NCBI GenBank assembly: GCA_900551055.1
Contig: URUK01000053.1
Coordinates: 1-13,061 of the forward strand
Reading direction: 5' to 3'
From: an uncultured Prevotella sp.
GTDB taxonomy: Bacteria > Bacteroidota > Bacteroidia > Bacteroidales > Bacteroidaceae
Length of the DNA stretch: 13,061 nucleotides
Part shown: one piece after another, positions 1 to 6,205 of the stretch
Numbering within the stretch: the first letter of the stretch is position 1
Layout of the letters: each line of letters starts with the position of its first letter
Notes under the pieces: model-generated
Databases searched by the model: none
Seen by the model: the letters and a program-made list of their open reading frames with translations, nothing else
Told to the model about the DNA's origin: nothing
Made by a program: the position numbers and the translations under genes

Positions 1-70
1 CATTAATTTTGTACGATTTTATAATCCTTTTCTCATCCAACAAAACTGCGGATGATCCCAAACAGCAATG

Positions 71-140
71 CGAAAGGTGGCCTTTCAGACGACAAAAGAC
101 CGCCTTTTGCAAGACAAAAGACGGTCTTTTACAACACAAA
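71..140. repeat. 22-bp phased A-tract/T-tract array (copy A)
   Basis: Blocks of A and T alternate about every 11 bp: A blocks near 73, 94, 116 and 137, T blocks at 83, 105 and 127. The full period is 22 bp. The units are partly palindromic, for example AAAAGACGGTCTTTT at 116-130, but the sequence between A and T blocks differs from unit to unit. The phasing is close to one helical turn, so intrinsic DNA curvature is expected (inference). The flanking bases 1-70 and 141-196 show no gene, and no promoter that I trust. Confidence 0.75.
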
Positions 141-196
141 GCGTAACCTCCTGATATTCAAACAATTAAAATCCGCCGCCTTGTCAACGCGCAGCC

Positions 197-231
197 AATT
201 ATGAATTGTGAATTATAAATTATGAATTAAC
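197..231. repeat. Heptamer tandem repeat (AATTATG-like, about 5 units)
   Basis: AATT recurs at 197, 204, 211, 218 and 225, an exact 7-bp period with the consensus AATTATG. The stop codon of the minus-strand esterase (213-215) and its last codons, encoding residues IHNL, lie inside the repeat, so the protein's C-terminal tail appears to be made from repeat sequence. Confidence 0.75.
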
Positions 232-1562
232 CAAGCGTCCGTTATTTTCCTTATCTCGTAGAACACGTCGCCGAGCGGCTCGCGGTAGCGGAACAGCGGA
301 TGCCCCAGCCCCTCGAAGTAATGCGCCTCTACGGGCGTTCCCTGCCCGCGCAGCCGCTCCTCGAAGGCGCGCGCCTTGCCGATGGGCGTGAAGCTGTCTT
401 TCGTCCCCATCATGAAGAGCACCGGCTTGTGCATGGCCTGCACGTCGTTTTGCAGGGAATCGACTACGGGATAGTACAGCATGCGGGCGCACACCGCGCT
501 GTCGGCTATCTTTCCGGCTATCGCGCCGCCGGCCGAAGCGCCCGCCACGACTATGCGCGACGTGTCAACGCCCAGCTCCCCGGCATGCGCGCGGATGTAA
601 GCCACGGCGTCGCGCCCGTCGGCCACGGCCTGCGCCGCGCCGCTTCCGCCGAGGCTCTTTATCGAATAGTCAACGCTGATGGCCGTGAAGCCCTGCTGCG
701 CGTGCCAGCGGCACTCGCGGTAAAACTGCAACGGACTGCCATACTGCCACCCTCCGGCAAAGAAATACACCACCGTGGGGCGCCGCCCTCCCCCTTCGGG
801 ATGGAACACGTGCAGCTCAAGGCCGCCGCGCAGCGAATCGGCCTTGTAGCGTATGCGCTCCGGGCTGAACGCCTCGTGCTGCGGAGCGATGTGGCTGCGT
901 ATCGCGTCGAACCACTTTCGGGCCATGAACTCGCGCCCCCTGGCGTTGGGATGCACCTTGTCGCCGATGGTCATCGTTTGCCAGCAGTGCCCCTCGGCCA
1001 TGTCGACAAGCACCACGCGGCTGTCGCCTAAAGAGTCGACAAACGCCTCGATGCGCCTGTTAAGCTCCGGAATGTACGAATATTTGGGCAGTTTGCCGCT
1101 CGGAGTGACCTTCGCCATGAAGACGTAAGCCTGCGGATTGACGGCGCGTATCTTGCCTATTATGCTCCTGTATGCGAGCATCATGCCGTCAACGGGACGC
1201 CTGTCGGCGAAGTGGTTGTGCCCGGCGTGCAGCAGTACGACGTCGGCCGGATACCTGCGGTACAGGCTGTCGATGCGCTCGTCGAGAAACTCCACCGTCT
1301 GTCCGCTGAAGCCGCAATGGCTCAGCCGCCCTATGCGGCACTCGCTCTGGCGTGGGCCAATAAAATCGGCGTCGTACCCTCCGGCGAAAAGCAGCTCCCA
1401 CAGGGGGTACAGGTAAGTGCTGAACTCGGCGCCGCCCTCGGTAATCGAGTCGCCCAGACCCATCACAGTAAGCCTGCGCCCCTCGCTTCCGGCCGCCACG
1501 GCAGCCGTAACCCACAAAAAAAGCGCCGGCAAAACGCAGGCGCAAAGAATTTTTCTCAACAT
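213..1562 (-). CDS. Secreted two-domain esterase: SGNH/GDSL hydrolase plus alpha/beta-hydrolase
   Basis: A 449-residue protein probably exported to the periplasm or cell surface; residues 1-24 form a signal peptide ending near AVAA. The N-terminal SGNH half resembles the CE3 acetyl-xylan-esterase type: GLGDSIT at 35-41 with nucleophile S39, a glycine block near G84, HAGHN at 112-116 (usual GxND position), and DKVH with H204. The C-terminal half (about 235-449) is an alpha/beta-hydrolase: FAGGWQYG oxyanion loop at 268-275, GASAGG elbow with S343, D389 and H421. Both catalytic sets look intact. Deacetylation or deferuloylation of plant polysaccharide is inference; no glycan gene nearby confirms a substrate. 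I chose the ATG at 1562 because the signal peptide starts there; the in-frame GTG at 1622 adds a charged leader and lies inside a hairpin. It follows the beta-helix gene by 81 bp on the same strand. Confidence 0.85.
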   Translation of the reverse strand: MLRKILCACVLPALFLWVTAAVAAGSEGRRLTVMGLGDSITEGGAEFSTYLYPLWELLFAGGYDADFIGPRQSECRIGRLSHCGFSGQTVEFLDERIDSLYRRYPADVVLLHAGHNHFADRRPVDGMMLAYRSIIGKIRAVNPQAYVFMAKVTPSGKLPKYSYIPELNRRIEAFVDSLGDSRVVLVDMAEGHCWQTMTIGDKVHPNARGREFMARKWFDAIRSHIAPQHEAFSPERIRYKADSLRGGLELHVFHPEGGGRRPTVVYFFAGGWQYGSPLQFYRECRWHAQQGFTAISVDYSIKSLGGSGAAQAVADGRDAVAYIRAHAGELGVDTSRIVVAGASAGGAIAGKIADSAVCARMLYYPVVDSLQNDVQAMHKPVLFMMGTKDSFTPIGKARAFEERLRGQGTPVEAHYFEGLGHPLFRYREPLGDVFYEIRKITDAWLIHNL

Positions 1563-1594
1563 TGTATCAATACCTGAAAACATCGTGGAAAACA

Positions 1595-1630
1595 CCGCGC
1601 CCGCACGCCGTATAAGGCGCACCGGCGCGG
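1595..1630 (-). terminator. Weak terminator-like GC-rich hairpin
   Basis: Arms 1595-1609 and 1616-1630 match at 12 of 15 positions around a 6-nt loop, beginning 13 bp after the beta-helix stop codon. On the minus strand it is followed by a short TGTTTTCC run rather than a strong U-tract, so it may terminate only partly and allow read-through into the esterase gene. Confidence 0.4.
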
Positions 1631-1643
1631 CATAGACACACTT

Positions 1644-3122
1644 TTACCTTATAATAACCTTCTTTCCGTTGTGAATGTAGATGCCCGTAGCCGTAGGACG
1701 AGCACCCAGCTTAACGCCCTGAAGCGTGTAGTAAGCGCCGTCACCGGCCTTCTCTACAGCCTCAACGCCCTGTATTCCCGACGGAGTTGTCTTGGCGTAA
1801 GCGCCCGGAGTGCTGCCGTCGGCACGCGTCTTGCCCGTCTGGTCAACGGTAACGTCGGCCTCGATGCCCCAGTCGGCAATGGCTTCTGCCAGCGCGGCAG
1901 CCGTATATTTGCCGGTCTCGGCAAGCGGCTCGATTACTCCGTTGTCGCCAAGCACGTTCTCGCCGAACACAGCCGCATAGTTGTTTTCGGCCTGCGCGTC
2001 GTCAGTATCGCCCCATGTCAGCGTGCCGGCTGCATCAGAACCTACAATGTTCATGCCGCCGCTGACGAACTCCTTTACCGACGTTACGGAAAACGCGGGT
2101 GCGTCACCTTCCGACACTACGATAGAGTTTGCCACGTAAAGGTTGGCATTGTCAGTCATCTCTACTTGCGGTCCGCCCTCGTTTCCGGCAACTGTCGAAT
2201 TGACTATGTACACGCTTCTGGGGTAAGTATTGTCAGCTCCTGTAGCATAAACGGCGGCCTCCCCGTCAGCGCCAACGTTGCCAGTAACGGTAGAGTTGAC
2301 AATTTGAAGATATGTACCATGTTGCATGCAGATTGCGCTTCCTAAATCGTTCTTGATTGTATTGCGTGCTATAAGGCAGCGGTTGAACGTAGTCTTGCCC
2401 TTGTCTGCTCCATCGGCAGTCAGCCTTATGGCACCACCACGGCTCGTACTCTTATTATCTGTGAACTCGCAATCGTTGAAAACGGATAGGCTCCGGTGGC
2501 TGGTAAGCGCCATGCCGCCAACCTGTTTTGCGTTGCCTTCAGCAGGTTCCTCTGCCACGTTGCCATAGAAGCGGCAGTTGTCAACCTCAACCCAGCCACA
2601 GTTGTCCAAGTGGAGGGCGCCGCGTGCGGTGGCATGATCGCCCGGACTTGCCTGAGAATACGCACCGGTGAAGTCAAGTCCCTTCAATACAATCAAGTTG
2701 TCCTTCACGCCATTCTTCGTGTTGGCTTTGAAGGAGAACAGACACTCTGAGTCGCCCTCGTTGGCAACACCGTCGCCGTTGGCATCACCTGAAAATATAG
2801 TAGGAGTTACAGTGGGATATGTTGGGGTTTCATTAGATGTCCCGGTAAGGTCTTTCGAGAAACCGCCGATAAACGTGTAGCCTTTTCCTGTGACCTTCAG
2901 AGGCGTGGAAACCACATACGTTCCTTCTTTAAAATAGAAAACATCGCCGTTCTCATAAGTGTCTATGTTCTCGCACAACGTGCTGAACGGCATGGCGTTG
3001 TCCCAAGATGAGCCGTCGTTAGAACCAGCTCCCGTCACGCTAATGTAATGATTGGATTGGGCAAACAATGCTGCCGGAGCGGCCAAAAGTGCCGCAACTA
3101 AGGTAAATTTTTTGAAATCCAT
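1644..3122 (-). CDS. Secreted right-handed beta-helix protein with C-terminal sorting-type tail
   Basis: A 492-residue exported protein with a clear signal peptide (residues 1-21, ending ALFAQ). The start of the mature protein, with YISVTGAGSNDGSSWDNAM and then ENGDVFYFKEGTYVV, is typical of parallel beta-helix surface proteins of the polymorphic-repeat or pectate-lyase-like superfamily. The middle holds recurring short strands of the type NCxFxxNxA, NDCEFTDNKS and NSTVTGNVG, which are helix rungs. DANGDGVANEGD near 113-124 may bind calcium. The last 29 residues or so (YYTLQGVKLG to the terminal KKVIIR) match a tail widespread on secreted Bacteroidales proteins and resemble a short type IX secretion C-terminal domain; that role is inferred. 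I see no convincing catalytic residues, so it may bind rather than cleave a glycan, or act as an adhesin. Only a poor -7-like box (TAGGTTTA, near 3189) lies upstream. Confidence 0.8.
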   Translation of the reverse strand: MDFKKFTLVAALLAAPAALFAQSNHYISVTGAGSNDGSSWDNAMPFSTLCENIDTYENGDVFYFKEGTYVVSTPLKVTGKGYTFIGGFSKDLTGTSNETPTYPTVTPTIFSGDANGDGVANEGDSECLFSFKANTKNGVKDNLIVLKGLDFTGAYSQASPGDHATARGALHLDNCGWVEVDNCRFYGNVAEEPAEGNAKQVGGMALTSHRSLSVFNDCEFTDNKSTSRGGAIRLTADGADKGKTTFNRCLIARNTIKNDLGSAICMQHGTYLQIVNSTVTGNVGADGEAAVYATGADNTYPRSVYIVNSTVAGNEGGPQVEMTDNANLYVANSIVVSEGDAPAFSVTSVKEFVSGGMNIVGSDAAGTLTWGDTDDAQAENNYAAVFGENVLGDNGVIEPLAETGKYTAAALAEAIADWGIEADVTVDQTGKTRADGSTPGAYAKTTPSGIQGVEAVEKAGDGAYYTLQGVKLGARPTATGIYIHNGKKVIIR

Positions 3123-3251
3123 AAGCTTAAAAGATTATTTAGGTTTACATTATCTCACATTTCAGAGACGCGCAGCACACCTAAACCTATAGGCAGGATT
3201 TCAACTATTTATATTTCGTTAACGTTATGCCGTCCGCCCGACAGCAACCGT
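3123..3251. other. Intergenic stretch with no recognised feature
   Basis: This lies between the beta-helix start codon and the tRNA terminator. It contains the small palindrome CGTTAACG and an imperfect -7 box on the minus strand (TAGGTTTA near 3189) without a matching -33 element. I see no gene or RNA in it. Confidence 0.5.
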
Positions 3252-3293
3252 ACAAAAACAAAAAGGAGTCGCAAGAACCTGTCTTGCAACTCC
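3252..3293 (-). terminator. Rho-independent terminator of tRNA-Asn
   Basis: Arms 3265-3276 and 3282-3293 pair over 12 positions (one G-U wobble) around a 5-nt loop. On the minus strand the stem is followed by TTTTTGTTTTTGT (3264 down to 3252). It lies just downstream of the tRNA 3' end and points the same way. Confidence 0.9.
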
Positions 3294-3315
3294 CTCCGTG
3301 CGGCGTTAACCGCTG

Positions 3316-3389
3316 CGCTTCAAGATGGGCTTGAACCAACGACCCCCTGATTAACAGTCAGGTGCTCTAACCAACTGAGCTATTGAAGC
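3316..3389 (-). tRNA. tRNA-Asn (anticodon GUU)
   Basis: The minus strand folds into a cloverleaf. The acceptor strands are 3389-3383 (GCTTCAA) and 3323-3317 (TTGAAGC), a perfect 7-bp stem, with discriminator G at 3316. The D-arm includes GCTCAGTTGGTTAGAGC. The anticodon stem CCTGA/TCAGG holds the loop CTGTTAA with GTT at 3355-3353, and the T-loop is TTCAAGC. CCA is not encoded. One oddity is a T-T mismatch at the second base pair of the T-stem (GTTGG/CCATC). Confidence 0.95.
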
Positions 3390-3417
3390 AGTGAAGCATT
3401 GTCTTTCAAATGCGATG

Positions 3418-3449
3418 CAAAGGTAGGACGTTTTTCCGAAACCACCAAA
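3418..3449 (-). promoter_or_regulatory. Bacteroidetes-type promoter of tRNA-Asn
   Basis: On the minus strand TTTG (3449-3446), a 20-bp spacer and TACCTTTG (3425-3418) match the Bacteroidetes primary sigma consensus. Transcription should start near 3412, leaving a leader of about 20 nt before the tRNA 5' end. Confidence 0.75.
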
Positions 3450-3540
3450 CATTTCGGCTAAAAAATTGAATTTTCGGCCAAAATACGATATTTTTCTTGT
3501 CAAAAGCGGCGTTTTGCGGCTGTAAAACCTTATCTTTGGA
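3431..3540. repeat. Phased A-tract/T-tract array (copy D), between divergent promoters
   Basis: T blocks occur near 3431, 3452, 3471, 3491 and 3512, and A blocks near 3439, 3460, 3480, 3502 and 3524. The period is about 20-22 bp, with about 10-11 bp between neighbouring A and T blocks. It is less regular than the other arrays. It overlaps the upstream half of the tRNA promoter and ends about 55 bp before the protease promoter. Confidence 0.6.
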
Positions 3541-3595
3541 TAAGACAAGCTGCACCTCGGAAATGAAAATAAAATGTCGTTTCACGTCCTTTTAT

Positions 3596-3626
3596 TTTGC
3601 ATTTCACTCAGTTTGCATTATCTTTG
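3596..3626 (+). promoter_or_regulatory. Bacteroidetes-type promoter of the S41 protease gene
   Basis: TTTG at 3596-3599, a 19-bp spacer and TATCTTTG at 3619-3626 give a full consensus match. Transcription should start near 3632, about 45 nt before the ATG at 3677. This rules out start codons further upstream in the same frame. Confidence 0.85.
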
Positions 3627-3676
3627 CACTATATATTCGGCTATATATAACGCATAACAAAAGACTGTTTACAATA

Positions 3677-5407
3677 ATGAAGATAAGGATTTTGCAGCTA
3701 GCCGTGCTGCTCATGCTGCCTTTCGCGGCATCGACGGCGCAGGAGAGCAGGGACCACAATTTCGACGTTGCGAAGAACATGCAGCTTTTCAACGAGATTT
3801 ACGGCTACCTTGACCTTATGTATGTGGACACGCTCAACGCCGACGAGACGGTTGGCACGGCGATAAACTCGATGCTGCGGTCGCTCGACCCCTACACGGT
3901 TTACTACCCGGAGAGCCAGGTGAAGGACCTGCGCACGATGATTACGGGCCGCTACGTCGGCATAGGCTCCATCATACGGTACAACCAGAAGCTGAAGCGC
4001 GTCGTCATAGACGAGCCTATGGCAGGCACGCCGGCCGCCGAGGCGGGGCTGAAGAAGGGCGACGTAATATTAAGCATCGACGACTCCCTGATGACCGACA
4101 AGGACGTGCAGTATGTCAGCTCGCACCTGAAGGGCGACGCCGGAACCACGTTCGTGCTGAAGATACTCCGCCCCTCTACGGGCAAGGAGATGCAGATGCG
4201 CATAACGCGCCGCGCCGTCGAGACCCCGGCAATAGTCTACTACGGCCTGCGCCCCGACAGCATCGGCTACCTAAGCCTGTCGGGCTTCACGGAGAACTGC
4301 GCCAAGGACGTGCGCCGCGCGTTCATTGACATGAAGCAGAAGGGCATGAAGGGCTTTGTGCTCGACCTGCGCGGCAACGGCGGAGGCTCGCTCGACGAGG
4401 CGGTGCAGATTGTCAACATGTTCGTGCCAAAGGGACTGACGCTCGTCAAGACGCGCGGAAAGCTGAAGCGCGCCAACCGCGACTACACCACCACCGTCGA
4501 CCCCATCGACTCCATTATGCCGGTGGTTGTCTTGGTTGACGGCAGCTCCGCCAGCGCCAGCGAGATAACGGCAGGCAGCCTGCAAGACCTCGACCGCGCC
4601 GTAATACTCGGCACGCGCACCTACGGCAAGGGCCTGGTGCAGATGCCCATCGACCTCTCGTACAACACGCAGCTGAAGCTTACCACCGGGAAATACTACA
4701 TTCCCAGCGGCCGCTGCATACAGGCCATCAACTACCGCCACGCCCGCGGAGGCTACACCGAGCACGTGCCTGACAGCCTCACCAAGGTGTTCCACACCGC
4801 CGGAGGCCGCGAAGTACGCGACGGCGGCGGCATAAAGCCCGACCTCGTGGTGCGGCCGGACTCTCTGCCGAACATCGCCTACTACCTGACGGTGACCGGC
4901 CTTGACTCGACGGAGGTGCTGCTCGACTACGAAATAGACTACATCGCCAAGCATCCGACCATCGCACCGGCGGCGGAATTCAAGCTTTCCGACGCCGACT
5001 ACGACGAGTTCAAGCGGCGAGTCATCGAGAGCGGCTTCTCATACGACCCCGAAAGCGAGCGCGCCCTGGGCACGCTGAAGAAGCTCGTGAAGTTCGAAGG
5101 CTATTACGACGACGCCAAGGCGGAGTTCGATGCGCTTGAGAAGAAGCTCAAGCACAACATCGCGCGCGACCTCGACATGCACCGCGACGTGCTCAAGCAG
5201 CTCATCGCCAACGACATAGTGGCGGCCTACTACTTCCAGGCCGGCAGCGTGGAGAACAGCCTCGGCTACGACAAGCAGATGAAGGAGGCATGCCGCCTGC
5301 TCAACAGCCCCGACGAATACCGCGCCATTCTCGACGGGACATACAAGCCGGAGGGCGACGGAAACGACAGCGACGGGGAAGACGACGACACACAGGAGGA
5401 CGACTGA
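3677..5407 (+). CDS. S41 family C-terminal processing peptidase (Ctp/Prc type)
   Basis: A 576-residue exported serine protease that should cut proteins near their C-termini in the periplasm. Residues 1-21 are a signal peptide. A short N-terminal helical region is followed by a PDZ domain (about 88-178, with AGLKKGDVILSID) that recognises C-terminal tails. The S41 core (about 185-395) includes FVLDLRGNGGGSLDEA. The expected catalytic Ser-Lys-Gln set is present: S293 in SSASASE, K318 in TYGKG and Q322; the Ser-Lys distance of 25 and Lys-Gln distance of 4 agree with known Ctp enzymes. A C-terminal region of about 180 residues ends in a strongly acidic tail (GDGNDSDGEDDDTQEDD). The ATG at 3677 is chosen because the promoter lies just upstream and the signal peptide begins there. 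No terminator is seen before the dfx gene, so read-through is possible. Confidence 0.92.
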   Translation: MKIRILQLAVLLMLPFAASTAQESRDHNFDVAKNMQLFNEIYGYLDLMYVDTLNADETVGTAINSMLRSLDPYTVYYPESQVKDLRTMITGRYVGIGSIIRYNQKLKRVVIDEPMAGTPAAEAGLKKGDVILSIDDSLMTDKDVQYVSSHLKGDAGTTFVLKILRPSTGKEMQMRITRRAVETPAIVYYGLRPDSIGYLSLSGFTENCAKDVRRAFIDMKQKGMKGFVLDLRGNGGGSLDEAVQIVNMFVPKGLTLVKTRGKLKRANRDYTTTVDPIDSIMPVVVLVDGSSASASEITAGSLQDLDRAVILGTRTYGKGLVQMPIDLSYNTQLKLTTGKYYIPSGRCIQAINYRHARGGYTEHVPDSLTKVFHTAGGREVRDGGGIKPDLVVRPDSLPNIAYYLTVTGLDSTEVLLDYEIDYIAKHPTIAPAAEFKLSDADYDEFKRRVIESGFSYDPESERALGTLKKLVKFEGYYDDAKAEFDALEKKLKHNIARDLDMHRDVLKQLIANDIVAAYYFQAGSVENSLGYDKQMKEACRLLNSPDEYRAILDGTYKPEGDGNDSDGEDDDTQEDD

Positions 5408-5415
5408 CGCAGCGT

Positions 5416-5467
5416 CTCCCACCCCTCCCCAACCTCCCAGCCCTCCCAATCCTCCCCCCATCTCCCA
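5416..5467. repeat. Nonamer tandem repeat (CTCCCAACC-like); G-rich on the minus strand
   Basis: CTCCC recurs with its T at 5417, 5426, 5435, 5444, 5453 and 5463, a 9-bp period (last step 10). It starts 9 bp after the protease stop codon. The minus strand holds many GGG runs separated by 1-5 nt and so meets the usual G-quadruplex pattern. The mRNA copy would be C-rich. Confidence 0.75.
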
Positions 5468-5502
5468 GGCAACCCAACTACAACAACCCCATAAAATAAA
5501 AG

Positions 5503-5509
5503 AAAGGAA
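5503..5509 (+). promoter_or_regulatory. Ribosome binding site of dfx
   Basis: AAAGGAA lies 7 nt before the ATG at 5517. It is one of the few Shine-Dalgarno-like sites in this window and supports this start. Confidence 0.6.
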
Positions 5510-5516
5510 CAAGATT

Positions 5517-5894
5517 ATGACTAACAGGAAAGAAGTTTACCGCTGCACGGTATGCGGCAACATCGTAGAAGTATTGCACACAGGCGCAGGAGAGCTGGTA
5601 TGCTGCGGACAGCCCATGAAGCTGCTGAAAGAGAACAGCGTAGACGCGGCAACCGAAAAGCACGTGCCGGTAATCGAGAAAATCGACGGCGGATACAAGG
5701 TGACAGTGGGCAGCGTTGAGCACCCGATGCTCGACAACCACTACATAGAATGGATTGAGCTGGTTGCCGGCGACACAACGCTGCGCCGCTACCTCAAGCC
5801 CGGCGACAAGCCCGAGGCCGTGTTCATGACCGACGCGACAGACGTTTACGCGCGCGAATACTGCAACCTGCACGGGCAGTGGCGCTCGAAGTGA
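5517..5894 (+). CDS. dfx: Desulfoferrodoxin (superoxide reductase, two-iron type)
   Basis: A 125-residue cytoplasmic enzyme that reduces superoxide to hydrogen peroxide without making oxygen, a typical anaerobe defence. The N-terminal desulforedoxin-like domain has the rubredoxin-type iron ligands C10, C13, C29 and C30 (CTVC and CC). The C-terminal superoxide reductase domain has the active-site ligands H49, H69, H75, C116 and H119 in EKHVP, EHP, NHYIEW and YCNLHG, with E47 in its usual place; K48 of the same motif corresponds to the lysine that guides superoxide. Length and ligand set match the two-iron family. It lies 109 bp after the protease gene with no promoter consensus in the gap, so it may be co-transcribed. 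A terminator follows directly. Confidence 0.95.
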   Translation: MTNRKEVYRCTVCGNIVEVLHTGAGELVCCGQPMKLLKENSVDAATEKHVPVIEKIDGGYKVTVGSVEHPMLDNHYIEWIELVAGDTTLRRYLKPGDKPEAVFMTDATDVYAREYCNLHGQWRSK

Positions 5895-5903
5895 TACCGA
5901 TGT

Positions 5904-5932
5904 AAAGCCCTCTCGCGAGGGCTTTATATTTC
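5904..5932 (+). terminator. Rho-independent terminator of dfx
   Basis: A 9-bp perfect stem, AAAGCCCTC (5904-5912) and GAGGGCTTT (5917-5925), closes a TCGC loop 9 bp after the dfx stop codon. It is followed by ATATTTC, a modest U-rich tail. Confidence 0.8.
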
Positions 5933-5965
5933 ACCCTGCAACCGCCTGACAATCAGAGGCTTTGC

Positions 5966-6048
5966 GAAAGGCCGCCTTTCATCGTGTGAAAGGCGGCCTT
6001 TTAGCGTGCAAAATGTGACCTTTTACGTTGTAAAACGTGGCCTTTTAC
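5966..6048. repeat. 22-bp phased A-tract/T-tract array (copy B)
   Basis: Four units. T blocks begin at 5977, 5999, 6021 and 6043, exactly 22 bp apart; A blocks begin near 5967, 5989, 6010 and 6032. The first two units are near-palindromes of the type GAAAGG-N3-CCTTTC. It lies between the dfx terminator and the promoter of the DUF3332 gene. The rest of the intergenic stretch 5933-6205 shows only that promoter. Confidence 0.8.
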
Positions 6049-6144
6049 GGTTCATCCGCCCTATCTGTCACATCCCTCCCCTTACCCTCAACAGCACAAT
6101 AGAGCGCAAACGGGGCTTTTTATAGTTTTTTATGAAACAAAAAC

Positions 6145-6174
6145 TTGCTTTCTCATTGAAAACGATTAGATTTG
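6145..6174 (+). promoter_or_regulatory. Bacteroidetes-type promoter of the DUF3332 gene
   Basis: TTG at 6145-6147, a 19-bp spacer and TAGATTTG at 6167-6174 match the consensus. Transcription should start near 6180, about 25 nt before the ATG. Confidence 0.8.
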
Positions 6175-6205
6175 TAGCCGATAATATTACAAATCCTAAC
6201 ACAAC

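Noticed and set aside
1..3. CAT at the window edge as the start codon of a minus-strand gene
   Set aside because: Nothing of the gene is visible and no TAnnTTTG box lies at a suitable distance, so it cannot be supported.
1563..1622. A longer N-terminus for the esterase, from a GTG at 1622
   Set aside because: It would put 20 extra residues before a normal signal peptide and start inside a GC-rich hairpin.
3497..3676. A longer N-terminus for the S41 protease, from an ATG at 3497
   Set aside because: It would run through the A/T array and the promoter at 3596-3626; the signal peptide begins at the ATG at 3677.
4271..4954. Long open frame (227 codons) on the minus strand
   Set aside because: It is antisense to the S41 protease core and shows no recognisable domain, start signal or promoter.
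5966..6048. CRISPR-like array, from the regular 22-bp spacing of this and similar loci
   Set aside because: There are no long identical repeats separated by unique spacers; only A and T blocks recur, arrays have 3-5 units, and no cas gene is near.
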